From Parelusimicrobium sp031549165 (lineage in GTDB: Bacteria > Elusimicrobiota > Elusimicrobia > Elusimicrobiales > Elusimicrobiaceae), in NCBI GenBank assembly GCA_031549165.1, contig JAVBQE010000048.1, positions 1 through 8,065 on the forward strand: a DNA stretch of 8,065 nucleotides, given 5' to 3'. The notes under the pieces were generated by a model, which saw only the letters and a list, made by a program, of their open reading frames with translations, was not told where the DNA came from and made no database searches. The translations under genes and the position numbers were made by a program. The stretch's first letter is position 1; every line of letters starts with the position of its first letter. Shown here piece after piece: positions 1-6,004 of the stretch.

Positions 1-1071
1 GCGCCCGCGCGACTGCTTAATGTTTTTTAGCACCGTAGCAGGCATCTTGATACCGATTCTAAAACCAACAAAAGTAAACAGCGCAAAAATTAAAATGCCG
101 CCGATACCGCCAAAGAAAAAACCTATCAGCATACCAAAAACAGCAAAGCCGCACACTGTGCCCAGCACAAGATATTTTACGTTTATGCTGCTAAACTGCC
201 TGTTAAAATCGTCCGCCCAGGCATTGCTTCTGTTTAAATACTGGCCGAAAGATTCTTCTATCCGCGCGCTCTCCTGAGACATTACCGTAAACACGCCGAA
301 GAAAACTACAAGTACTCCGATAAACAGATATAAAATAGGTTTGGGGTCTTGTTTAGCCTGGCTCTGCACAAACTTGCCGTCCGGGAACGGGATAGGAGGA
401 GCGCGGAAGAATGTATTATATGCGTCATTAGTAAGTATCGTTATGGCCATCATGGAATCCACAAAGCGTTTTTCCCTCGGTTCGTCGCCCATGGAGAAAG
501 ATTCCAACACGCTGTCCATTTCTTTACCGATAAGGTCAAAAGTGGGAATTAATAGTCTGCCCCTGCCTTCCATGCTGTCTTTTAAGCTGTACGGCGCACC
601 GCCGCGGAGGCCCAGTGTGTTAAGCCTGTCTAATGCCACAACTAACGCCGCCTTGGAAGAGACAAGCTTTTCCCTTCTCTTGGCAGGCGTTACAAGCTTA
701 GAGTCGTCCCACATGTTCTCCGCAATTTCAAGCACTACGTTAAGGTTGGCAAAATACTGCCTCCACGCGTCCGTTTCCACGTGGGTAACGGCGGCTGCGC
801 CTTCAAAGCGAAGCGGGGTCTGCATCATCTCAGGCATTTCTTTTACTAAGTAGTCCGGGATTTTGACTGGAGAGTCCTTCTTCCCGCCGCAATATTCAGA
901 AAACTGATACTGGCGTTCAGTAGGCGGCACCTCCTTTTCAAAGAACTTATAGATGGCGTACGTGCGCTCACGCGCGCAGGTAATGGCCTTCTTCTGCGCA
1001 TCAGTAAAATCCTGCGCAAAAGAGGCTACAGATGCAAACGCCATTAAAAATAATACAAGCTTTTTAAACAC
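1..1071 (-). CDS. tadB: TadB-like pilus platform protein with N-terminal secreted domain (partial, 3' end off window)
   Basis: An uninterrupted 357-codon frame runs from a GTG start to the left edge with no stop. The GTG shares its first base with the TAG stop of the upstream ATPase gene (TAGTG), and a GGGGGA ribosome site lies about 6 bases before it, so translation is probably coupled. The GTG is preferred over the ATG at 1044 because only it gives a complete signal peptide (FKK, then a hydrophobic core, cleavage near ASFA/QD at residues 19-20). Residues 20-240 are soluble and mostly helical-looking, with only two cysteines (C32, C61). Helices follow at about 245-264, 299-318 and 322-340, then a basic stretch (KMPATVLKNIKQSRGR). 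This matches the start of TadB/T2SF platform proteins, where two or three helices precede the cytoplasmic F domain. The F domain itself lies outside the window. TadB anchors and transmits force from the TadA ATPase. I do not recognise the N-terminal domain. Confidence 0.8.
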   Translation of the reverse strand, partial: MFKKLVLFLMAFASVASFAQDFTDAQKKAITCARERTYAIYKFFEKEVPPTERQYQFSEYCGGKKDSPVKIPDYLVKEMPEMMQTPLRFEGAAAVTHVETDAWRQYFANLNVVLEIAENMWDDSKLVTPAKRREKLVSSKAALVVALDRLNTLGLRGGAPYSLKDSMEGRGRLLIPTFDLIGKEMDSVLESFSMGDEPREKRFVDSMMAITILTNDAYNTFFRAPPIPFPDGKFVQSQAKQDPKPILYLFIGVLVVFFGVFTVMSQESARIEESFGQYLNRSNAWADDFNRQFSSINVKYLVLGTVCGFAVFGMLIGFFFGGIGGILIFALFTFVGFRIGIKMPATVLKNIKQSRGR

Positions 1072-3326
1072 TAATGTCCCCCGCCTGTAGGCGCAGCTTC
1101 AAACTCGCCGATGCCCTCCGGCTTCTTGAATGTATCTTCGGGCACGTCTATGCCCTTTGCTTTAAATTCGTCAAAAAAGGACGGTTTGTTGCCCGTCGCG
1201 GCAAACATACCAACCACCTTGCCATTCTCGTCCAGGCCGGTTTGTTTATACCTAAAAAGGTCTCTCGTCTGGATAGCGCCGTCTTTCTGCCCGGTCATTT
1301 CCGTAATGTAAGTTACTTTTCTGGAACCGTCTGAAAATCTGGAAAGCTGCACTATCATGTTAACCGCAGAAGACACCATTTCGCGGATAGCAAAAATAGG
1401 TAAATCACCAGAAGCCATCATACACATCGCTTCAAGACGCGTCAACCCGTCCTTAGGCGTGTTAGCGTGAATGGTAGCCAACGAGCCGTCGTGACCCGTA
1501 TTCATCGCCTGTAACATGTCCAAAGCTTCCGAGCCGCGGCACTCGCCCACCACAATGCGGTCCGGTCTCATACGAAGACAGTTTTTAACTAGTTCTCTGA
1601 TTGAAATTTCGCCCTTGCCTTCAACGTTTGGCGGTCTGCTTTCAAGAGAAATCCAGTGTACCTGCTGTAGTCTCAATTCCGCAGTATCTTCCACGGTAAT
1701 GATACGCTCGTCCGAAGGGATGTAGCTTGAAAGCGCGTTTAGAAATGTAGTTTTACCCGTACCAGTACCACCGGAAATAATGATGTTTTTCCTTATGCGC
1801 ACACAGTACTCTAAAAATTTCATGCACTCTTTGCTGATAGTGCCGAACTTAAAGTAGTCTTCCGGCGTAAAAGCCTTCTGCCCGAAGCGCCTTATAGTAA
1901 GCGTAGGGCCTGAAATAGCGAGAGGAGCAATGATAGCGTTAACACGCGAACCGTCTTTGGTACGCGCGTCCACGAGCGGCACAGATTCGTCTATGCGTCT
2001 GCCAAGCGGGGCAACGATTCTTTTTATAACCTGCACCACCTGCTCGTTATTTCTAAATCTGTATTTGGTAAGCGTAAGCTTACCTTTTTGCTCAATAAAA
2101 ATTTTATCAAACGCGTTAACCATAATTTCCGAGACTGCAGGGTCCCTCATCAAACTTTCCAAAGGTCCTAGACCTAAAATTTCATCTAATAATTCGGTGG
2201 AAAAGCGCTGGCGCTGGTCACGCGAGAACTGGAGGTTGGGCTGTTTGGCTAAAATTTCTTCTATAATCTGGCCCACTCTCTTTCTGGTGTGGTCCGAAGT
2301 GTTATCATCGCTGATAACGATGCGTTCAATTTCTAAAGTTTTAACTACGTCTTTATGTACTTTCTGTTTTAAATCGTCCCAAAAAGAAAGCTTCTCCTCG
2401 TCTTCCGCGCTAGCGCCGGAGGTATGTTTAGGCGCCGCGCCCATGGCCGCGCCCGCGCCCGCAGATATGACGGAGTTCCACATATTCTGGCTCGCTTGCT
2501 GAAATTCTTCGTCGGAAACGCTGGTCATCCAGTCTTTAACGGAAGGGGCAGTGTCTTCAATACGGGCAAGTAAAATTCTTAATCCTTCCTGCACCCAGCT
2601 GGAGGCCGGGTTGCTTAAAGCTTCTACTTCCTTTCTGTTGCTGGACGCCATAACACTGTCGTCCCACGGGAGGAAAAGCGTTATTTCTTTACCCACAGCT
2701 TCGTGGAAAAACTTGTCCACTTCTTCATGCGGAATGGAGCCCGGCAGATCGTAGGAGTTGCAGACAACGTCTACTCTGTTTAATGGAAAACTCTGGTCTT
2801 TAAAATCGTTAAATAATTTTACCGTAGCATTAAGGTGGTTTCTGGTAGCGTTGGTAAACCAAAACATTTTGTCCGCTACGTCAAAAGCAAAAGACTGCAT
2901 GGGGAAGCTGCTGTCAACGTCTAAAAATATATCAAAAGTCTGCGCGAGGCGAGATAGTATAGGCATGATAATCTGCGGTGTAATGGCCGCTATCTGCGCG
3001 CGTGAAGAACCTATCGGCAACACGCCCACGCCGTACTGGGACATGGACACTTTGCCTCTCAACAGCCCGCCCGCCACCGCTATGGATGTGGGACCTAAAG
3101 TTTTAAGAAGGTCTGCGATGGTGGTGGTGTTTTTGATATCTAAGTAAAAAGAATGCTCCTGCCTGGCCAAAGGGTCCAAAGGCACGATAAGCACAGGGCG
3201 CTGCTGGTGGTTGGCCCATAAAATAGCAAGGTTAAGAAGCGCGGTTGTTTTACCCACGCCTTCCTTAGGTCCCGCAAACGCTATTACCCGGCCTTCTTTT
3301 TTGGCAATATCAAGTGATTCACTCAT
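1071..3326 (-). CDS. CpaE/TadZ-CpaF/TadA fusion: MinD-like domain joined to Tad pilus assembly ATPase
   Basis: A 751-aa cytoplasmic protein with two ATPase modules. Residues 12-260 are a MinD/ParA-like domain as in TadZ/CpaE: deviant Walker A PKEGVGKTT (signature K21, K26), PLDP around 49-52, and a Walker-B-like FDIFLDVDS at 131-139. Residues 261-345 are a linker, rich in Ala/Gly near 286-305. Residues about 346-690 are a full TadA/CpaF secretion ATPase: GLGPLESL at 385-392, Walker A GGTGTGKTT (519-527), Asp box ITVEDTAEL (543-551), Walker B RIVVGECRG (590-598) and His box GHDGSLATIHAN (611-622). Residues 690-751 are a Pro/Gly-rich tail. In most Tad loci these are two adjacent proteins. The family roles are positioning of the machine (TadZ) and ATP-driven pilin assembly (TadA). 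The ATG has a GCGGAG site 8 bases upstream. The gene lies 106 bp after the secretin gene and overlaps tadB by one base. Both modules look intact, and the single frame argues for a true fusion. Confidence 0.93.
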   Translation of the reverse strand: MSESLDIAKKEGRVIAFAGPKEGVGKTTALLNLAILWANHQQRPVLIVPLDPLARQEHSFYLDIKNTTTIADLLKTLGPTSIAVAGGLLRGKVSMSQYGVGVLPIGSSRAQIAAITPQIIMPILSRLAQTFDIFLDVDSSFPMQSFAFDVADKMFWFTNATRNHLNATVKLFNDFKDQSFPLNRVDVVCNSYDLPGSIPHEEVDKFFHEAVGKEITLFLPWDDSVMASSNRKEVEALSNPASSWVQEGLRILLARIEDTAPSVKDWMTSVSDEEFQQASQNMWNSVISAGAGAAMGAAPKHTSGASAEDEEKLSFWDDLKQKVHKDVVKTLEIERIVISDDNTSDHTRKRVGQIIEEILAKQPNLQFSRDQRQRFSTELLDEILGLGPLESLMRDPAVSEIMVNAFDKIFIEQKGKLTLTKYRFRNNEQVVQVIKRIVAPLGRRIDESVPLVDARTKDGSRVNAIIAPLAISGPTLTIRRFGQKAFTPEDYFKFGTISKECMKFLEYCVRIRKNIIISGGTGTGKTTFLNALSSYIPSDERIITVEDTAELRLQQVHWISLESRPPNVEGKGEISIRELVKNCLRMRPDRIVVGECRGSEALDMLQAMNTGHDGSLATIHANTPKDGLTRLEAMCMMASGDLPIFAIREMVSSAVNMIVQLSRFSDGSRKVTYITEMTGQKDGAIQTRDLFRYKQTGLDENGKVVGMFAATGNKPSFFDEFKAKGIDVPEDTFKKPEGIGEFEAAPTGGGH

Positions 3327-3373
3327 TTAGTTTACTCCGCCTTCAGGTTTAAATTTAGTTTTAATTACTCAGC

Positions 3374-3403
3374 AACCCGTCTTCGCTTCGCTACGACGCG
3401 GTT
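3374..3403. repeat. Imperfect hairpin between secretin and ATPase genes
   Basis: The outer arms AACC/GGTT and inner CGTC/GACG can pair around a GC-TTC-GC tip, with one bulge and two mismatches. On the minus (gene) strand no T-run follows, so it is not a classic terminator for the operon; on the plus strand it is followed by TTTTT, but no gene there needs ending. The 106-bp gap otherwise holds only AT-rich sequence and the ATPase ribosome site. It may be an RNA processing or attenuation element, or a copy of a dispersed repeat. Confidence 0.4.
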
Positions 3404-3432
3404 TTTATGTTTTTCTCAAAGTTCTTTTAGCA

Positions 3433-4176
3433 CTACTCAACAACTTCTACGGTTAAGAATAAGAACAACGAACGCTGGTCTTCCTGTACGTCTCTGTTTT
3501 TAAATAGCAGGCCGATTAACGGTATTTTGCCTAAAAACGGCACCCTGCCTTCGGAAATATTTCTCTGGCTGCTCTTAAGGCCGCCGATAACCAGCGTTTC
3601 GCCGCTGTTAAGCTCCACGTTGGTGCTGACGGTTCTCTGGTTAAAAGAAGGATATGTGCCGCCGCCGATAACTACCGTTTTGGAATAGTCCGGCGTGGAA
3701 ATTTCAAGGTTAACCTGAAGGTCAATAATCTTACCCCTCTCAGGAATAATGGTGGGAAGCACGGAGAGCTTAACGCCGTACTGCACAAGCTCTGAACCCA
3801 CGCCCGCCTGGCCTACCGTAGGCATAGGCACCTGGCCGCCGACGGAGATGGTGGCTTCTTTGCCATTTTTGGTAACCACTTTGGGGTTAGATAAAATTTG
3901 CGCCTTGCCTTCTGTTTCCATCAAGGTAAGCCTGGTGGAAAGGGCCGTTTTTCTCTGGAACTCGCCTATCTGAAATAGCCCGGGGATTTCGCTTTCGGCA
4001 AAGTCTATGATGTTATACCAGGAAAAGCCCTTGTTGCTCTGCAGAGAGCCGGCTATCTCCACGATATCTGCGCTGACGGATATCATATCCGTCTTCTTCG
4101 CTTGAGCGCACTGCGCAAAGAGAAGCATTGCGCTTATTAAACCCAAACTGGTTATTTTAAATTTGTTATTCTTCAT
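3433..4176 (-). CDS. Short secretin (CpaC/RcpA-like), secretin domain only
   Basis: A 247-aa exported protein that should form the outer-membrane channel for the pilus. Residues 1-26 are a signal peptide (cleavage near AQA/KK). Residues 29-246 are a complete secretin domain: VEIAGS at 39-44, GKAQILSNPKVVTKNGK (90-106) leading to ISVGGQVPMP, the GVKLSVLPTI strand (134-143), the NVELNSGETLVIGGL strand pair (186-200), and the hallmark RVPFLGKIPLIGLLFKNR (211-228). CpaC/RcpA proteins are normally around 400-550 aa, with a BON or N0/N1 periplasmic part before this domain. That part is absent here, the signal peptide running almost straight into the secretin fold. The start is firm: it has a good signal peptide, an AGGA site, and lies 12 bp after the cpaB stop. 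Whether the missing N-domains are on another protein cannot be told from the window. Confidence 0.9.
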   Translation of the reverse strand: MKNNKFKITSLGLISAMLLFAQCAQAKKTDMISVSADIVEIAGSLQSNKGFSWYNIIDFAESEIPGLFQIGEFQRKTALSTRLTLMETEGKAQILSNPKVVTKNGKEATISVGGQVPMPTVGQAGVGSELVQYGVKLSVLPTIIPERGKIIDLQVNLEISTPDYSKTVVIGGGTYPSFNQRTVSTNVELNSGETLVIGGLKSSQRNISEGRVPFLGKIPLIGLLFKNRDVQEDQRSLFLFLTVEVVE

Positions 4177-4188
4177 TGTTTTCCTATG

Positions 4189-4944
4189 CTATTTGAATAA
4201 AGTTGAAAAACTTGCAACGTCAAGCGAGTTTAAGGCGCTGTCCGTCTGGTTTCTGACGACAATCGTCAGATCGCCCTCGGACTTAGCAAGCGCTAAATAC
4301 TGCGCGTCCCTGGGGTCCAGAGCAAGGCTCAACACAGACATGTCCGAAAACGCAGATGCATCTGCGTCCGCGTCTTTAGCTTTGCCTGCGGCTGCTGCGT
4401 CCATGCCCTGCCCTAAGTCCGCACCTACACCTAAAACTGTGACTCTTTGCAAAATGGTGGCCGTAATAGGCTCTTCTTTACCCGTCGCTTTTAAGAAAGC
4501 GTGGAAGGTTAACAATATGTCTATCTTGTCGTCGGGCTTAACAAGCGTGGCTACGTAGTTGTCCACGGGCAGTACAAAGCCTCTCCACTGTGTGGGCACT
4601 TTGGAGCCTAAACCCGCCTTTGCGCTCATGGAAGAAATGGCGCTCTTTGTAACCTGGTTTCCGCGCGGAATCTGTATTATCGTAACCGCGTTGGTTATCT
4701 TCTGAAAGTCCGCATCGGTGTTATAAATAAAAGCGTCTTTTTGCACGTACATCTGCGGGATGTTTACCACGCGCAGGTCGGCCTTAATTAGGCGTCTTCT
4801 CTCCGCCAGGTCTCTGCCCGCGACGAAAACTCTAACAGGCTTAGAGTCAGAGTCTGCTTTGCTCTTAGCATTGTTAAGTATTAAAAAATATACCAAAGCC
4901 GCTACCACGGCTACCACAAGGGGAAGGAATACGCCTCTTTTCAT
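4189..4944 (-). CDS. cpaB: Flp pilus assembly protein CpaB/RcpC
   Basis: A 251-aa protein with one N-terminal membrane anchor (residues 5-23) after a short MKR start, and the rest in the periplasm. Residues 36-103 form a SAF-type domain (VRVFVAGRDLAERRRLIKADL, then IPRGNQV at 92-98). Residues 118-235 form the RcpC/CpaB domain, with VKPDDKIDILLTF (135-147) matching the usual V-PGD-VDVL motif and LALDPRDAQYLALAKSEG (207-224) near the end. An Ala/Asp-rich insert lies at 181-198. CpaB is a periplasmic partner of the Tad secretin, so its position 12 bp upstream of the secretin gene fits. The ATG has a strong AAGGAG site about 8 bases upstream. A 208-bp gap separates it from tadE, long enough for a promoter of its own. 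Confidence 0.92.
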   Translation of the reverse strand: MKRGVFLPLVVAVVAALVYFLILNNAKSKADSDSKPVRVFVAGRDLAERRRLIKADLRVVNIPQMYVQKDAFIYNTDADFQKITNAVTIIQIPRGNQVTKSAISSMSAKAGLGSKVPTQWRGFVLPVDNYVATLVKPDDKIDILLTFHAFLKATGKEEPITATILQRVTVLGVGADLGQGMDAAAAGKAKDADADASAFSDMSVLSLALDPRDAQYLALAKSEGDLTIVVRNQTDSALNSLDVASFSTLFK

Positions 4945-5067
4945 TTTGTTTCTCCTTAATTAAAAGTCTTAAAATTGTACTGCTTAATAAAAAAATTGTT
5001 TAGCTGTGTTTTATAACCACATTCTTGCTTTCGCAAATTATACGGCTTACGGCACTCATTTTATGAG

Positions 5068-5091
5068 CAAACTCTAACGAGTTTGTTTTTT
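5068..5091 (+). terminator. Hairpin plus T6, terminator-like on the plus strand
   Basis: A perfect 7-bp stem (CAAACTC/GAGTTTG) with a TAAC loop is followed directly by six T residues on the plus strand. No plus-strand gene is seen upstream, so it could only stop antisense transcription into tadE, or be chance in a hairpin-rich gap. The stem is AT-rich and weak. Confidence 0.25.
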
Positions 5092-5095
5092 GAGC

Positions 5096-5128
5096 GGGAG
5101 ATCCCTCGCTCCGCCGCTCGGGATGACA
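5096..5128 (-). repeat. Dispersed hairpin repeat, copy A
   Basis: Read on the minus strand this begins TGTCATCCCGAGC. ATCCC (5124-5120) pairs with GGGAT (5105-5101) around a GAGC...GCGA interior, and CTCCC follows. It belongs to the same family as the two copies at 5648-5677 and 5684-5715. Similar GTCATCC-type elements are common as dispersed intergenic repeats in many bacterial genomes; the copy number in this genome cannot be judged here. Confidence 0.65.
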
Positions 5129-5154
5129 AAAAAATTACGCGTAATTTTTTTGTC
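5125..5154. repeat. Perfect 30-bp palindrome overlapping the tadE stop codon
   Basis: The 30 bases are exactly self-complementary: GACA, an A-run, ATTACGCGTAAT at the centre, a T-run, then TGTC. It covers the first two bases of the tadE stop codon as numbered on the plus strand (5153-5154) and shares its other end with hairpin repeat A. Transcribed from either strand it could fold into a long AT-rich hairpin ending in a U-rich arm, so it might act as a weak bidirectional terminator or 3'-end stabiliser for tadE mRNA. Confidence 0.6.
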
Positions 5155-5626
5155 AGTTTAACGTCGGTCTTTCTATCGGCATTCTTACTTTCGCGTAGAC
5201 CCTTCTTATGCCGTCTTTTTTAGGGTTGTCCGCCAGTATCCAGCTTGTGCCGGGAAAAATCAACCTCACCGGATAAGTCACCGTAACTTCTACGTCTTCG
5301 TTGACGTGGCCCTTTGTCTGCGGGTCGCCTTTACTTGTTACAACTACCCTTGTTTTAAAGGTGTACCCCATATTTCTACCCTTAAACATCTGCTGGGAGT
5401 ACTGCCTTAACTTCTGTTCAATGCGCTGCTTATCGGTTTTACCGCCCTGTTTAGTAACGCCTACCAGCCCGCCGATACGCGCAAATTCATACGCCGCATG
5501 GTGCGAGATGATGGAGTGAAAAGCTATATTTGCCAGCTCCATCACAAAAAATAACATAAGAAAGAAAACAGGCATAACCAAAAGCACTTCAACTACAGTT
5601 TGTCCTTTTTTTCCTCTTATTTGCAT
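5153..5626 (-). CDS. tadE: TadE-like pseudopilin
   Basis: A 157-aa protein with the TadE signature at its N-terminus. A short basic leader (MQIRGKK) precedes the prepilin peptidase site G8/Q9, then TVVE with Glu at mature position +5, then a hydrophobic segment to about residue 35 (VLLVMPVFFLMLFFVMELAN). The remaining 120 residues are predicted to be periplasmic, with a His-rich start (HSIISHHAAYEFAR) and a beta-rich end. TadE proteins are processed like Flp pilin and are needed for pilus assembly as minor pilins. Length is typical for the family. The ATG is 4-5 bases after an AGAGGT site. It sits between flp and cpaB, and no TadF or TadG partner is seen in the window. Confidence 0.88.
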   Translation of the reverse strand: MQIRGKKGQTVVEVLLVMPVFFLMLFFVMELANIAFHSIISHHAAYEFARIGGLVGVTKQGGKTDKQRIEQKLRQYSQQMFKGRNMGYTFKTRVVVTSKGDPQTKGHVNEDVEVTVTYPVRLIFPGTSWILADNPKKDGIRRVYAKVRMPIERPTLN

Positions 5627-5647
5627 GTTTACCTCTTACTTCTTGTC

Positions 5648-5715
5648 TGTCATTCTGAGGCGCTGCGAAGAATCTTGTTTCAACTTAAGATCCTTCGCAT
5701 ACGCTCAGGATGACA
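5648..5715. repeat. Inverted pair of dispersed hairpin repeats, copies C (+) and B (-)
   Basis: Copy C reads TGTCATTCTGAGGCGCTGCG on the plus strand (5648-5677). Copy B reads TGTCATCCTGAGCGTATGCG on the minus strand (5684-5715). They face each other across six bases and form a 68-bp imperfect palindrome. Each copy also folds alone: ATTCT/AGAAT in C and ATCCT/AGGAT in B. The pair lies in the gap between the flp and tadE genes, so transcripts through it could form one long hairpin. Confidence 0.7.
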
Positions 5716-5726
5716 AAATATTATTA

Positions 5727-5744
5727 GTTTTGCGGCCGCAAAAC
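5727..5744. terminator. 18-bp perfect palindrome just after flp; possible attenuator or 3' stabiliser
   Basis: The sequence GTTTTGCGGCCGCAAAAC is exactly self-complementary and lies 6 bases past the flp stop codon. In RNA it gives a 7-bp stem with a GGCC loop, followed on the gene strand by TAATAATATTTT rather than a clean T-run. Such a structure could partly stop or protect transcripts so that the abundant pilin is made in excess over tadE and the rest. The role is inferred; the palindrome is seen directly. Confidence 0.45.
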
Positions 5745-5750
5745 CAAAAA

Positions 5751-5948
5751 TTACATCTTGCCTAAACCGCCGAGTAACTTTTCTTTAACGTTGTCAAAGA
5801 GCTCAGGCATAAAGTTCTTAACAAGCGTGCCCACTGCTAAGGCCACACCTACGATTACGCCTAACATAAGCAAGTATTCAATGGTGTTCTGGCCCTTTTT
5901 GTTTTGAAGACCCGCTAAAGCGGCCTGCATTTTTACGTATAATTTCAT
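5751..5948 (-). CDS. flp: Flp-type prepilin, probable major pilin
   Basis: A 65-aa prepilin. A 19-residue leader ends in NKKG, and the predicted TadV/CpaA cut is G19/Q20. The mature protein begins QNTIEY, giving the Flp G/xxxxEY motif with Glu at +5 and Tyr at +6. A single hydrophobic helix follows to about residue 43, then an amphipathic tail (PELFDNVKEKLLGGLGKM). The predicted mature length is 46 residues. Flp pilins polymerise into thin adhesive fibres in Tad systems. The start is set by a near-perfect AGGAGG site 6 bases upstream, the strongest in the window, as expected for the main fibre subunit. The processing motif also resembles the class III signal peptide of archaeal pilins (QxSxEY), which is a similarity only. 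Confidence 0.92.
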   Translation of the reverse strand: MKLYVKMQAALAGLQNKKGQNTIEYLLMLGVIVGVALAVGTLVKNFMPELFDNVKEKLLGGLGKM

Positions 5949-5954
5949 GGTACT

Positions 5955-5960
5955 CCTCCT
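5955..5960 (-). promoter_or_regulatory. Strong ribosome binding site of flp
   Basis: AGGAGG, extended to AGGAGGAG, stands 6 bases before the flp ATG. Other genes in the cluster have shorter matches (GGAG, AGGA, AGAGG). This suggests high translation of this pilin relative to its neighbours. Confidence 0.7.
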
Positions 5961-6004
5961 GATTTTTTAAAACTGCTTTTTATTTTTTATTTACTAAAAC
6001 AAAT

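Larger units (their letters stand above)
4945..5152. other. Intergenic gap between tadE and cpaB, rich in small inverted repeats
   Basis: No coding frame is evident. On the minus strand it contains, in order, most of the 30-bp palindrome at the tadE stop, one copy of a TGTCAT hairpin repeat, a 7-bp perfect hairpin (CAAACTC/GAGTTTG, 5068-5085), a small CTCAT/ATGAG hairpin (5055-5067), an isolated TATAAT box (5042-5037) without a convincing -35 partner, an AT-rich tract, and the cpaB ribosome site. A cpaB promoter here is possible but not demonstrated. Confidence 0.45.

Noticed and set aside
341..853. 170-codon open frame on the plus strand
   Set aside because: It is antisense to the tadB-like gene, which has a signal peptide, correctly placed helices and a coupled start. 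The plus frame has no recognisable domain.
1930..2502. 190-codon open frame on the plus strand
   Set aside because: It lies wholly within and opposite the fused ATPase gene, whose motifs are clear. Ser/Leu-rich composition is typical of an antisense shadow.
4100..4176. Possible lipoprotein signal in the secretin (Cys at residue 23)
   Set aside because: The residues before the cysteine (F-A-Q) do not fit a lipobox, and an ordinary cleavage site AQA/KK follows directly.
4177..4188. Short secretin as the product of a frameshift from a longer gene
   Set aside because: The preceding sequence is the intact cpaB gene ending 12 bp before the secretin ATG, and the secretin has its own signal peptide and ribosome site.
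5037..5042. TATAAT box on the minus strand as a cpaB promoter
   Set aside because: No acceptable -35 hexamer at 16-18 bp spacing. It was kept only as a remark in the gap entry.
5096..5715. Repeat copies as a CRISPR array
   Set aside because: Only three degenerate copies in mixed orientation, separated by a whole gene, with no regular spacers and no cas genes.
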